Part shown: positions 43,666 through 52,970 of the stretch, piece after piece
Layout of the letters: each line of letters begins with the position of its first letter
Position numbering within the stretch: the stretch's first letter is position 1
Origin: JANQOH01 sp965200095
GTDB lineage: Bacteria > Pseudomonadota > Alphaproteobacteria > UBA7887
DNA: 64,000 nucleotides
Reading direction: 5' to 3'
Assembly (NCBI GenBank): GCA_965200095.1
Contig: OZ241350.1
Coordinates: 248,001-312,000, forward strand
Notes under the pieces: generated by a model
Database searches by the model: none
Told to the model about the DNA's origin: nothing
Seen by the model: only the letters and a program-made list of their open reading frames with translations
Program-made: the position numbers and the translations under genes

Positions 43666-46575
43666 TCAAACCTCGCCGTCCCGCCAGAGTTTCAACTGTT
43701 CGGGTTCGTCGATGGCGTCGTGGAAGGCGAGGCGGGAAAGATTGTAGAGCGCCTCGAAATCGTCGGCGGCGGCCGCGGTCTCCCCCTCCAGTTCGACCCC
43801 GGTGAACCGCCGGGAGACCGGGAGCACTTCCAGAACCGCCTCGAGCGCCGCCAGAAACGCCGGGTCCCGCTCTCCCGTCTCCCGCTCCATCAATTCGCGG
43901 GCGGCGGCGAGGTTCCGCTTGCGCGCCATGCCGGCGACATGGTGGAGGGCGTCGATCATGCCGCGCGAGCCGTCGGGCGGCCCCAGCGCCCCCTTTGCCG
44001 CGCGGCGCGCGCTGTCCCACAGGCGGATATCGCCGCCCTTCTTTTCCGCCAGCCGGCCCACGATCTCGCCGTCGAGGTCGACGCCGACCGCGCGGGCGAG
44101 CAGGAGCGCCTCATCGTAGGCGAAAACGGGGGCGCGGAAGGCGTCCCACGCCATCACGAAGAAGGCGGTCGGCGGGTCGATATCGGAACCGGCTTCCAGG
44201 CGCGACAATTGTTCGAGACGCCAGCGCTTGACCTCGCGCCGCGCCGCGTCGAGCGCGTCTTCCGGGGTCGCGGCGTAAGGGTCCCGTTCCTCTCCGAGCG
44301 GCAGCGGCGCCTTGCGTCGCCGGCGCGCCTGCGGCGCCTCGCGCGGCGCGCCGCGCCGCAAGGGCCAATGACGCGAGAATTCCTCGAGCGCCGGGCCGAA
44401 ACACGCAAGCCAGAGATCGACCCCGCCTATGCCCGCTTCCTGAAACTCCGCAACCCGCTTGCGCACCGCCCGGGCGACGCGGGGCTCCACATCCTCCCAA
44501 TAGAGATTCGGTTCGGACGACGGGCGGTCGGCGCGCGGACGGCAGGCGAGGAAGACGGTGCTTTTCGCCGCCGCCTTGTCGCGCACATGCAGGCTGCCCG
44601 GCGCTTCGGTGTTCACCGGCCACGACGCGGTAATGACGAAACCGGCTTCCATTACCCCCGTGGCGAGCGCGTCCCACGCCCCGGTCGCCTTGTGGGTGAA
44701 CATGAGCGTCATGATGCCGTCGGGCTTCAGGACCCTGCGACATTCGGCGAAGATCGACGCCATGCGCGCCCGGTAGTCGCGCCCGGCGAGGACATGGGCG
44801 CCTTTCTCGCCGCGGAACCGCGCCGGGTTGGCGACCGCCTCGTTGTCCTTGTCGGTGAGATGGCGGCGGAAGAGCTCGGGGAAGACATGGCCGGCGGTGC
44901 GCTTGAGCCAGACATAGAAGAAATCCGAGAGTTCCGCATACATGACATTGTCGTAATAGGGCGGGTCCATGACCACGGCGTCGATGCTGCGGTCTGCGAT
45001 ATGGTCGAGGCCGTCGCCGGGCTTGCAGGTGATCGTGACCCGCGGCGCTTCCCCGGCCTCGAACAATCCTTCCCCTTCGGGGCGAGTCAGCGCGACGAGT
45101 TCCTTGATGCATTTGGCGGTCTTGTCGGTGGCCCATTCGTAGCCGAGGCCCGCGATCAGGGGCGCCATCTCCGCATAGGACCACACGAACGCGAAATCGT
45201 GCCGGTCGAAAATGGACCGGACCCGGTTGATGGTATCGCCCCAGCGACTGGCCCGGTTGTTGTAGTTGAGAACGGTGTCGAGCGTCAGCGCGAGATACCC
45301 GTACGCGGCCTTGCGGACATCGTTCAACTCGCCCGCTTCCCGGTCGGTCTCGAGCATCTCCCGAAAGACCTCGACGCTCGCGCCGTGGCAGAGAAGCTGG
45401 CGCGGCGAGAACAGGTCGCGCCACAACGGCATGCCGTAGCGTTGCGGCTCGGTCGTTTTGTTGCCGTCGGGTATCCGTTCGCCCGGCACGATGTCGAGCG
45501 CCTCCCATTCGGGCAGTTTCTCCGCGAGCCTCTGCGCGATCTCGGCGCCGTTGTCGTCTTCGGGCCGGGGCGCGCGGTAGCCCCGCGCCCACTTCTCGCG
45601 GGCCTTGCCGGTCTTCGTCTTGACGAGCACCCGCTTCTTGAAGACCACAGCGAACAATTGCTCGCCCATGCCGCCGGCCCGGGCTTGCCGTTTGATTTCG
45701 TCGCCGTCGATCACCCGCCCGCAATCGGCCCACGGGCAGGTCCCGTCGCCGCGCTTCGCCGTCCCCGCCGATTGCTCGGCGGCGGTCTCGACGATCTCGA
45801 ACGCGCAAACCCGCCCCTCGGAACCCGGCCCGGAACCGGGCGCGGGCATCAACCGGACGCCGGTCCCATCCGGCGCCAACCGCCAGTTCGGCGACAACGG
45901 AACCAGACCCTCGCAATACGGACACGCGATAGTGCGCGTCCAGAGATAACCATCGGGGCGCGTGTCGCTTTCCGGCTCTTCGGGAAACACACCGGAGAGA
46001 CGTTCGCGAATTTCCGACGTCAGCCTGTTTCCCAGGCCCTCCACTTCTGTCTTGACGGCAATTCCGTGCTTCGCGGGCCACTCCAGCGTCGCGCGTTCGA
46101 CGAGAGCCGCGACGGGATTCAGGTCGTTGGAACGGGTTTCAAGGCCGAGACGCACGGACTCGAAGGGAATGCTGCCCCCGCCGGCTGTCGGATCGAGGAC
46201 CGTTATGTCCTTCGGAAGAACGCCCGCCAGCCAGTTCCTGTCGTCCTTCGACGGGGTGTAGCCGAAAGCGCGGGAATAACCGTAAGCCGCCGCCCCGAGC
46301 CGCTCGCCTGTCCGGGCGGCAATGGCAATTCGCTTCTTCGCCGCCACCGGGTCCCCATGTATCCCGAGCGCATGCAGGAACCGGCCGCGATCCGCGTCCG
46401 CCGGCAGGAGGGACGCCAGCACCGCCGCTCTCGACGCCACCAGCGGCCGCCGCGCCCACCAGACATGCAGGCGGTTCGGCGCCGGAAACGGCGTCATCGG
46501 CGTCCGCTCGCGCGTGCTTTCGATGCCGATCTCGGCAATCGGCAACCAGCGCTCGATCAACCGCGTATCAGCCAT
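43666..46575 (-). CDS. DUF1156-containing DNA methyltransferase (defence-associated)
   Basis: The 969-residue protein begins with the DUF1156 block (RLIERWLPIAEIGIESTRER, NRLHVWWARRPLVASRAAVL). The S-adenosylmethionine motif I is DPTAGGGSIPFESVRLG (about 128-144) and the catalytic motif IV is DAVVMDPPYYDNVMYAELSD (DPPY about 537-540), as in N6-adenine/N4-cytosine amino-methyltransferases. Two CxxC-like clusters (IACPYCEGL near 218 and GTCPWADCGR near 280) may bind zinc. It should mark host DNA so that the system's effector spares it. It is followed by the SNF2-PLD helicase. Upstream is repeat cluster 4, which separates it from the TPR-ATPase module. Confidence 0.9.
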   Translation of the reverse strand: MADTRLIERWLPIAEIGIESTRERTPMTPFPAPNRLHVWWARRPLVASRAAVLASLLPADADRGRFLHALGIHGDPVAAKKRIAIAARTGERLGAAAYGYSRAFGYTPSKDDRNWLAGVLPKDITVLDPTAGGGSIPFESVRLGLETRSNDLNPVAALVERATLEWPAKHGIAVKTEVEGLGNRLTSEIRERLSGVFPEEPESDTRPDGYLWTRTIACPYCEGLVPLSPNWRLAPDGTGVRLMPAPGSGPGSEGRVCAFEIVETAAEQSAGTAKRGDGTCPWADCGRVIDGDEIKRQARAGGMGEQLFAVVFKKRVLVKTKTGKAREKWARGYRAPRPEDDNGAEIAQRLAEKLPEWEALDIVPGERIPDGNKTTEPQRYGMPLWRDLFSPRQLLCHGASVEVFREMLETDREAGELNDVRKAAYGYLALTLDTVLNYNNRASRWGDTINRVRSIFDRHDFAFVWSYAEMAPLIAGLGYEWATDKTAKCIKELVALTRPEGEGLFEAGEAPRVTITCKPGDGLDHIADRSIDAVVMDPPYYDNVMYAELSDFFYVWLKRTAGHVFPELFRRHLTDKDNEAVANPARFRGEKGAHVLAGRDYRARMASIFAECRRVLKPDGIMTLMFTHKATGAWDALATGVMEAGFVITASWPVNTEAPGSLHVRDKAAAKSTVFLACRPRADRPSSEPNLYWEDVEPRVARAVRKRVAEFQEAGIGGVDLWLACFGPALEEFSRHWPLRRGAPREAPQARRRRKAPLPLGEERDPYAATPEDALDAARREVKRWRLEQLSRLEAGSDIDPPTAFFVMAWDAFRAPVFAYDEALLLARAVGVDLDGEIVGRLAEKKGGDIRLWDSARRAAKGALGPPDGSRGMIDALHHVAGMARKRNLAAARELMERETGERDPAFLAALEAVLEVLPVSRRFTGVELEGETAAAADDFEALYNLSRLAFHDAIDEPEQLKLWRDGEV

Positions 46576-46679
46576 CCCGCCCGCCCCGCCGAACGTCCGG
46601 GCGCATGAAAAACGCGATGTTTCTCATTATGGCAGCAGGCGCGCCGGGAAATCGGCGCTGCGCAGGGAAATGCCCCCAA

Positions 46680-46970
46680 CATTCCCGCGAAAGAGCGTAT
46701 GAAGAAATCGGACCCCTCTCACTACGATGGTCGGAACACCGAAGAAATGGCGCAGCAGGGGACAATAACGCCCCGATAATACTTCGTCATTCCCGCGAAA
46801 GCGGGAATCCAGAGCGTCCGCCCGAAAGACTAATCTGCCTTTTTCTTGCGGAAACGCTGCGCTGGATTCCCGTTTTCGCAGGAATGACGAAGAGTAGAAG
46901 TGTCTCTCGACTTCTTCACACCCTCTTTCGCGGGAACGGCGAAGAGCAGCAGGCAGGTTTGACTTATTCA
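46680..46970. repeat. Palindromic repeat cluster 4
   Basis: The 439-base gap between the methyltransferase start and the TPR-ATPase stop has no gene. It holds one complete unit: the dyad at 46789-46808 and an imperfect partner at 46866-46885. A reverse unit with CTCACTACGATGGTCGG lies at about 46697-46788, and half dyads are at 46681 and 46945. The core has diverged from that in the other clusters. A TTCTCATTATGGC segment at 46621-46633 looks like a worn end of the same repeat family. Confidence 0.85.
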
Positions 46971-47014
46971 CGCGCTCGCCCGAGGGGGGCGCCGCCCTCC
47001 GGCTTGCCTTCTCC

Positions 47015-50000
47015 CTACCCGACGCCATCGGCCCGGGCCTCCCTCAGCTCCTTCAGACGCCGCTTCAGATGCCGCCGGATGTCCCCCGCGACTTCCTCGA
47101 CCTCCCGCGCCACTCGCGGCTTCAGCCCCAGTTCCCACTCCAGCGCGGTCGTGAGCGGCAACAGAAGGTCCGCCGCCGGCGACGCCTGAATCAGCTCCCG
47201 CATCCGCTCCGCTCCGATCCCGGCGGTAAATTCCACCAAGGCATCCATGCTCCCCGTCGGAAGAGGGGCGATCTTCGGCAGGATAGCAAGCATCGCTTCA
47301 ATATCCCGTTCGTAGACGGTCGGGTTGCCGGCCGCAAGGCCCGCTTTCGCTCGGGCCAGATGGCTCCTCCAATACACTGGCGGATCCGTAAAATTCCGGT
47401 CAAGCGCGCGGGTGGCTGCTTCGATGGCTGCTTCGTAGCGTCCGCGCTCCAATTCCAGTTCTGCTTTCCAGACGAACGCGAACCCGATCATTGTCTGGAG
47501 CATAGGAGATTCGTTCTCTCCAAATCGGCGCGTCGCTTCGTCATAGGCAGACGAGGCTTCTTTTGGCCGGTTCAGCGTGTCGAGTGCGATCCCCTTGTTG
47601 ACGAGGGCCTTCGCAACCGCTTCGAGAAGAGCAGGGCTCCGACTCTTGCCAAACCGATGCGCTACCTCGTTGCAAGCGACCAAGGCTTCCTCCGGCCGAT
47701 TCAGCATGTTGAGCACGATCCCCTTGTTGCCGAGGACCTTTGCAACCGATTCAAGGACAGCTGGGCTTTGATCCTTGCCGAATCTTTGCACAGCCTCGTC
47801 GTAGGCGGCCAGGGCTTCCTCCGGCCGATTCAGCCCGCATAGCGCGTTTCCCTTGTTGCCGAGGGCCTTCGCAACCGTTTTGGTGAAGACAGGGGAGCGA
47901 TTCTTTCCGAACCGACGCACGACCTCGTCGCAGACGGTCAAGGCCTCCCCGTGCCGTTTCAGCATATTGAGCATGAGCCCCCTGTTGCCAAGTACCTTCG
48001 CAACTGCTTCAAGGAGAGCGGGGGTTCGACTCTTGCCGAATCGTCGCACTATTTCATCCCAGGAGACCAACGCCTCCTCTTCACGGTTCATCTCGGCGAG
48101 CAAACTCCCACCGTTACCCAGGGCATTTGCGACAACTTCAAGGAGAGCGGGGGTCCGACTCTCTCCGAACCGACGCACGATCTCGTCGTAGGCGGCCAGC
48201 GCCTCCTCCCGCCGATTCAACCGACTGAGAGCGATCCCCTTGTTGCAGAGGGCCCCCGCGACCGCTTGGAGAAGAGCGGGGGTCCGACTCTCTCCGAACC
48301 GACGCACAACCTCGTCACAGGCGGCCAGCGCCTCCTCCCACCGATTCAACCGACTGAGCGCGACCCCCTTGTTGCCGAGGGCTTTCGCGACAACCTCAAG
48401 GAGAGCGGGGGTCCGACTCTCTTCGAACCGACGCACAACCTCGTCGCAGGCGGCCAGAGCCTCCTCCGGCCGATCCAGTTCGTGGAGCGCGCCCCCTTTG
48501 TTGCCGAGGGCCGCCGCAACTGCTTTAAGGAGAGTGGGATGTCGACTCTCTCCGAACCGGAGCACCACCTCATCCCAAGAGACTAACGCATCCTCTTGTC
48601 GTTTCATCCGGACGAGCAAGTTCCCTCGGTTGACGAGAGCCCTCGCGATTAGGTCGAGAACCAAGGGGGTGCCACTGGCCGCGAACCGGGACGCCAATTC
48701 GTTGTAGGCAGCTAGGGCTTCCTTCGCCCGTTCCCGGTTATGCAACGCGACTGCCTTGTCGAAAAGCGCCTGCGCGGCGGTCGCTTCCGCGCGTTCTCCC
48801 CTATCCGCGCCGGGTTTGCCGGCCTGATCGCGATCCAGTTCCGCCATGCCAGGCGCAAGAACCTCCGCGAACCCCGGGGGCGCCATCGCGAGCAGCTCTT
48901 CACGGTCCCCGGCCAGTGCCGGCAGTTCCATCAATCGCATGAATGCAGACCGGTGCAGCGCTCGCATCTCCGTTCCGAATTCGCGCGCCTCGCGGGCGAT
49001 ACCGGCGCCGATTTCCTTCAGCTCGTCCGGCGAGTAAAAGGATGCCATAAAACGGATGAGGGCCTCGACGAGGCCGTCCGAGCCGCCGCGGCGGCGCAGC
49101 AGGTAATATATGTTGTACAGGCGCTCGCTCAGATAGTATTGCTTGCGCCGGGCGCTGCCGCCCTCGACCTGAACAACTCCGCGGTCGACAAGGCGGGCGA
49201 TCTGGGCGCTGCATTTGCTCGTGTCGAGCCGCGCCCGGTCGGCGATCTCCCTCGTGAGCGCCGGTTTCCACAGGTCGGCGAGAGCGAGATAGACCCGCCG
49301 CTCCTGGGCCGGGAGCGATTCCAGATGGCTTTTGAAATACTCCGTATGGTCGTCGATCAGATCGAGCAGGTCGGCCATGAGGTCGCGGAAGGACCGCCCC
49401 GCGCCGAAACGGGCCACGATGGCGAGAAGTCTCGGGCTGCCGCCGGTGAGGATTTCCAGCGACCGGACCGTCCTGGTCGCGATACTCCGGCCGGACGTCG
49501 CTTCCCACAGAACGGCGCATTCTTTCGTATCGAGAGGGCGCAGGGTGAGCGTCCGGAACTGGTCGTAGAGGGCGTGCTCCGGATTGTCGATCTCGTCGAA
49601 CCGGCTGGTCGCGCTCGCGAGCAGGACGATCCTCGGCTCGGTCTGAAGGATCTTTCGCAGCCGCCATCCCGCGTGCGGATCCGCCATATCCCGGAACATC
49701 ATGTTCAGGTTCTCGACGGCCAGCACGAGCCGCTTGTTTTCCTGGTCCGAGAAGTCCAGCAGGGCGCCGAGGCAGCGTTCGCCGAGCGTCCGGTCGTCGC
49801 GGATGGCGCGCAAGTCTTCGTAGCTGCGGCGCAGGTCGGGGGCGCCCTCTCGCCGCGGCGCCCGGTCGGCCAGGCGGGACAGACATTCCAGCCAGAACTC
49901 CCCGGCGGTGGCGATCTCGTAGCTCTCCTCGGCGAAGACGACAGGGAAGAAGGCGGAGGACAGCGCAGCGTCCCGGCGCAGTTCCGCCGCGACCCGCAAG

Positions 50001-50185
50001 AGCAGGCTCGTCTTCCCGCTGCCGCGCGGGCCGATCACGATCTGGTGTGTGTTCGAGCGTCCCGTGCACTCGCGCAAAACCTCCATGATCGACTCGAATT
50101 TGCCCGTTCGCACGCAGAACGACGCCACCAGCTCGTCGTCGGAGAGGAATCCCGGGTTGTATTTCCGGGGGGCGATCACGGTCAT
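47015..50185 (-). CDS. ATPase with winged helix and ten near-identical TPR units
   Basis: The 1,056-residue protein starts at an ATG that overlaps the upstream ATPase stop by four bases. An N-terminal AAA/STAND-like domain has Walker A in IGPRGSGKTSLLLR (52-59), a Walker B-like strand KRLVLAVENLNMMF (about 151-164) and a sensor-like LLASATSRFDEI. A winged-helix region lies near 300-355. From about residue 488 to 918 come ten 43-residue TPR-like units of the type EEALAACDEVVRRF...SRTPALL, nearly identical at the DNA level with a 129-base period, then a partial unit and a helical C-terminus. The layout recalls STAND sensors, where the repeat array recognises a ligand and the ATPase switches state. 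No effector domain is visible. Confidence 0.8.
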   Translation of the reverse strand: MTVIAPRKYNPGFLSDDELVASFCVRTGKFESIMEVLRECTGRSNTHQIVIGPRGSGKTSLLLRVAAELRRDAALSSAFFPVVFAEESYEIATAGEFWLECLSRLADRAPRREGAPDLRRSYEDLRAIRDDRTLGERCLGALLDFSDQENKRLVLAVENLNMMFRDMADPHAGWRLRKILQTEPRIVLLASATSRFDEIDNPEHALYDQFRTLTLRPLDTKECAVLWEATSGRSIATRTVRSLEILTGGSPRLLAIVARFGAGRSFRDLMADLLDLIDDHTEYFKSHLESLPAQERRVYLALADLWKPALTREIADRARLDTSKCSAQIARLVDRGVVQVEGGSARRKQYYLSERLYNIYYLLRRRGGSDGLVEALIRFMASFYSPDELKEIGAGIAREAREFGTEMRALHRSAFMRLMELPALAGDREELLAMAPPGFAEVLAPGMAELDRDQAGKPGADRGERAEATAAQALFDKAVALHNRERAKEALAAYNELASRFAASGTPLVLDLIARALVNRGNLLVRMKRQEDALVSWDEVVLRFGESRHPTLLKAVAAALGNKGGALHELDRPEEALAACDEVVRRFEESRTPALLEVVAKALGNKGVALSRLNRWEEALAACDEVVRRFGESRTPALLQAVAGALCNKGIALSRLNRREEALAAYDEIVRRFGESRTPALLEVVANALGNGGSLLAEMNREEEALVSWDEIVRRFGKSRTPALLEAVAKVLGNRGLMLNMLKRHGEALTVCDEVVRRFGKNRSPVFTKTVAKALGNKGNALCGLNRPEEALAAYDEAVQRFGKDQSPAVLESVAKVLGNKGIVLNMLNRPEEALVACNEVAHRFGKSRSPALLEAVAKALVNKGIALDTLNRPKEASSAYDEATRRFGENESPMLQTMIGFAFVWKAELELERGRYEAAIEAATRALDRNFTDPPVYWRSHLARAKAGLAAGNPTVYERDIEAMLAILPKIAPLPTGSMDALVEFTAGIGAERMRELIQASPAADLLLPLTTALEWELGLKPRVAREVEEVAGDIRRHLKRRLKELREARADGVG

Positions 50186-51414
50186 CCCCGGGCGGCCCGG
50201 CCGTAGCGGACGCGCCACCAGTCTTCGAGCAGACCGGACACGAAGCGGTAGCCGTCGTCCTGTCTCTCGAGATAGCCGTCATGCTCGAGGGTGCGCAGTA
50301 TGTCCCCGACCGGATCCGCCCCGGCCCCGGCGGCGAGAGACTCGCGGCGCCGGTCGATGTCGCCGTCGCGCAACCGGCCGTCATTGGCCGCAGCCTCGGT
50401 TAACATTTCGAGGGCGATCCGGCACCCCTCCTCCCCGAGGACCATTTTCAGCCGGCCCTCGTAATGCTCCATATCCATCTGTCCCCGGACACCGAGCATC
50501 TCGTGGGTATACACGCGCTCCACATCCTCGAGAGAGGCGACGCGCCGGCCGGTCGGGCGCAGGTCTTCGTAAAGGACATCGAAGAACCGCTGCACGTGGT
50601 GAGGGATCTGACAGCGCAGCCGCCGGCACATGTCCCGGCGGACATCGCGGGGGAGGTCGAGGCCATAGGTCTCCCCCAAGGCGCCGAGGCAGGCCATCGC
50701 GGTCTCTTCGCTCCAGGGTTTCAGATCGTAGGGGGAGAATATGTTTGCATGGGCGCTGAGCCCGGCTTGTAGCAGGATGGGTTCGAGGCTCACGCTGCCG
50801 GAGACGATCATGCATATCCGGCCCTTGTGCGTCTGGCCGTTCTTGCGCAGCCAGCTCAGAAATTCGTCCGCCGCCTGCCTGCGCTCCGGCGTGATCCGGT
50901 AATCGTTCCCCTTGAGCAGCCGGTTGACGAGGATCGGCAGCTCGTCGATCGCGAGCACGACCGGCCGCTCGCCTCCCGCCAGGGCCTCGAAGAGCCTGTC
51001 GCCCTTATGCCGCCAATTGCCGGCGTCGATCCCGGCGCGAATCTTTACCCAAAGGTCCGCGCCGGCCAGCGCCGGAACCCGGCCGCCGATCCCGGCTACC
51101 GCCGACAGGATGTTGGCGAGCAGCGACTTGACTCGGCCCCATGCGCCCTGCGCCGACTCGACCCCGATCGCCGCGATGGCGTCCGCCGGAACGGAGGCGT
51201 CCTCCAGATCGACGAAGATCGTCTCGAAGCGTTCCTCCTCCGCGAGGCGGCGCAGCAGTTCCCGTACCAGGCTCGTCTTGCCCATCCGGCGCTGCGCTGT
51301 CAGCAGGGTATGGGTCCCGTCCCCCACCCGCTCCATGAGCGCTTCGATCTCGGCCTCCCGGTCGAAGAAATCGCCCCCGTAGACCCATCTCCCTCCGGCC
51401 TTCCTGAGTCCCAT
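50182..51414 (-). CDS. AAA-family ATPase, partner of the TPR-ATPase
   Basis: The 410-residue protein has an Orc1/archaeal-ATPase-like P-loop domain. After RWVYGGDFFDREAEIEALME comes Walker A in TLLTAQRRMGKTSLVRELLR (about 35-54) and Walker B in ERPVVLAIDELPILVNRLLK (about 145-165), with a sensor-like CMIVSGSVSLEPILLQAGLS. The C-terminal part has winged-helix character (GDILRTLEHDGYLERQDDGY). An in-frame TTG nine codons upstream is less likely than the ATG at 51414. The stop overlaps the next gene as ATGA, so both ATPases are made together, suggesting a hetero-complex. The function is unknown; the position inside a defence island suggests immunity. Confidence 0.78.
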   Translation of the reverse strand: MGLRKAGGRWVYGGDFFDREAEIEALMERVGDGTHTLLTAQRRMGKTSLVRELLRRLAEEERFETIFVDLEDASVPADAIAAIGVESAQGAWGRVKSLLANILSAVAGIGGRVPALAGADLWVKIRAGIDAGNWRHKGDRLFEALAGGERPVVLAIDELPILVNRLLKGNDYRITPERRQAADEFLSWLRKNGQTHKGRICMIVSGSVSLEPILLQAGLSAHANIFSPYDLKPWSEETAMACLGALGETYGLDLPRDVRRDMCRRLRCQIPHHVQRFFDVLYEDLRPTGRRVASLEDVERVYTHEMLGVRGQMDMEHYEGRLKMVLGEEGCRIALEMLTEAAANDGRLRDGDIDRRRESLAAGAGADPVGDILRTLEHDGYLERQDDGYRFVSGLLEDWWRVRYGRAARG

Positions 51415-51510
51415 CGCACAGCCCCAACGGATTCGTTGCAAACGATTCTGTTGGAAAGCCAGTGGGCTGTCAACCCCGTCGCGGACAATTTTTCGCGGCG
51501 CCCCGGCGGG

Positions 51511-51870
51511 CTATCGGAGTCCGAACGCCCGCATCATCTCCTGCGCCCACGCTTCGCCTCGTTGCCGGCCGGCTTCGGTGAACACCGGATACTCGCGGAG
51601 CGCGATCCGGGACACGCACCCGCGGGTTCCCGCCGCGGATTGTTCGTAGCCGATCGCCCAGCGGAAGATACCGCCGACGCGCATCCTGGCGTTATCCTCG
51701 TCGGAGAGCGCCGAGCGGGGAATGGTCGCTTCCTCGCTTTCGTGCGCATCGCCGGCCGTGAGGTCCGTCAAATGCGCCGTGAACTTCGTCTCGCCGATCT
51801 CGACGACATAGCCTTCCCACTCCTGAAGAGCGTGAAGGGCGACCTCGGACGGGCGATCCGGCTGCGACAT
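51511..51870 (-). CDS. Conserved small protein of unknown function
   Basis: The 119-residue protein has no domain I can name. It reads as one small beta-rich domain: HALQEWEGYVVEIGETKFTA, LTDLTAGDAHESEEATIPRS, ALSDEDNARMRVGGIFRWAI and VSRIALREYPVFTEAGRQRG. I have seen similar small proteins beside larger hypothetical genes but know no function. The ATG at 51870 has AGAGGA upstream; one at 51903 has no ribosome-binding site. It precedes the two-ATPase operon by 96 bases on the same strand and is the first gene after the IS-like element. Confidence 0.65.
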   Translation of the reverse strand: MSQPDRPSEVALHALQEWEGYVVEIGETKFTAHLTDLTAGDAHESEEATIPRSALSDEDNARMRVGGIFRWAIGYEQSAAGTRGCVSRIALREYPVFTEAGRQRGEAWAQEMMRAFGLR

Positions 51871-51939
51871 GAAGCGACATCCTCTGTTCCCTGACGCCAT
51901 CATACGACACGGGTCGTCGCCGTCCAGAGATTCTCGTTA

Positions 51940-52970
51940 TGAGACCTCTGCATAACCGGTTTCGTTTGCGGCAGGATCGCGTTCCCGCGTTTTTACGACG
52001 CTCCCGAACTCACCGGCGGAGCATAACGACGCCCGACGAAATTGCGAAAATCCGCTCTCTCTTTCCCGCAAAAGAGCGCGTGAAGAAATCGAGAGACGCT
52101 ACTACTCTTCGTCATTCCCGCGAAAGCGGGAATCCGGAGGCGGCCGTCCTCTATACCGGCCCGTTTTTATTACGGAAACGCCGCAACGGATTCCCGCTTT
52201 CGCGGGAATGACGAGTATTTGTAAATCTGCGCAATTTCTTCACACGCTCCTTCGCGGGAATGACGAAGTATTATTCGATGGGTATTGTCTTTTGCAATGC
52301 CGATACCTCGGCGATCCCTCCGTCACGATGAGAGGCGCGCGATTTCTTCACACGCTCGAAGGCGGGCGTGGAAAAGTCGCGAGACGCTACTACTCTTCGC
52401 CATTCCCGCGAAAGCGGGAATCCGGAGGCGGCCGTCCGCAATATCGGCGCGGTTTTTCTCACGGAAACGCCGCAACGGATTCCCGCTTTCGCGGGAATGA
52501 CGAGTATTTGTAAATCTGTCCGGCTTCTTCACACGCTCCTTCGCGGGAATGACGAAGTATTATTCGATGGGTATTGTCTTTTGCAATGCCGATACCTCGG
52601 CGATCCCTCCGTCACGATGAGAGGCGCGCGATTTCTTCACACGCTCGAAGGCGGGCGTGAAAAAGTCGCGAGACGCCTCTACTCTTCGTCATTCCCGCGA
52701 AAGCGGGAATCCGGAGGCGGCCGTCCGCAATATCGGCGCGGTTTTTCTTACGGAAACGCCGCAAAGAGATTCCCGCTTTCGCGGGAATGACCAGTGTTTG
52801 TAACGCTGTTCTATTTCTTCACATGCTCTTTCGCGGGAATTACCGAGGCAGGGGGCGGATGTTCCCAATTCCGTCACGCATCGTCATACGCCGACGGCGG
52901 GTTCGGAAACGTCGCAAAGCGCCGGGAACGCGATTCTGCCACAGGCGAAACGAGTTATGCAGAGGTCTCA
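51940..52970. mobile_element. IS5-like shell without transposase (MITE-like, 1,031 bp)
   Basis: Imperfect inverted repeats of about 110 bases bound this segment. The left end is at 51940-52050 and the right at about 52862-52970. The outer ATGAGACCTCTGCATAA is identical at both ends and the rest is roughly 80% alike by eye. Both ends are flanked by TTA (51937-51939 and 52971-52973), a 3-base TNA duplication as made by some IS5-family elements. Inside is no transposase frame, only palindromic repeats. I read it as a non-autonomous or gutted element. It separates the two inserted defence modules. Confidence 0.65.
52070..52850. repeat. Palindromic repeat cluster 5 with a 289-bp tandem duplication
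   Basis: This cluster fills the IS-like shell. Dyads lie at 52114-52133, 52190-52209, 52402-52421, 52479-52498, 52691-52710 and 52769-52788. The spacing 52190 to 52479 and 52402 to 52691 is 289 bases each time, and the sequence between is nearly identical, so a compound unit was duplicated in tandem recently. Each copy has a unit with TATTGTCTTTTGCAATGCCG and a complete inverted-end unit of about 98 bp. No gene is present from 51871 to 53033. Confidence 0.9.

Noticed and set aside
51940..52970. A transposase gene inside the IS-like element
   Set aside because: All frames are short and formed by the palindromic repeats; none shows DDE-type motifs.
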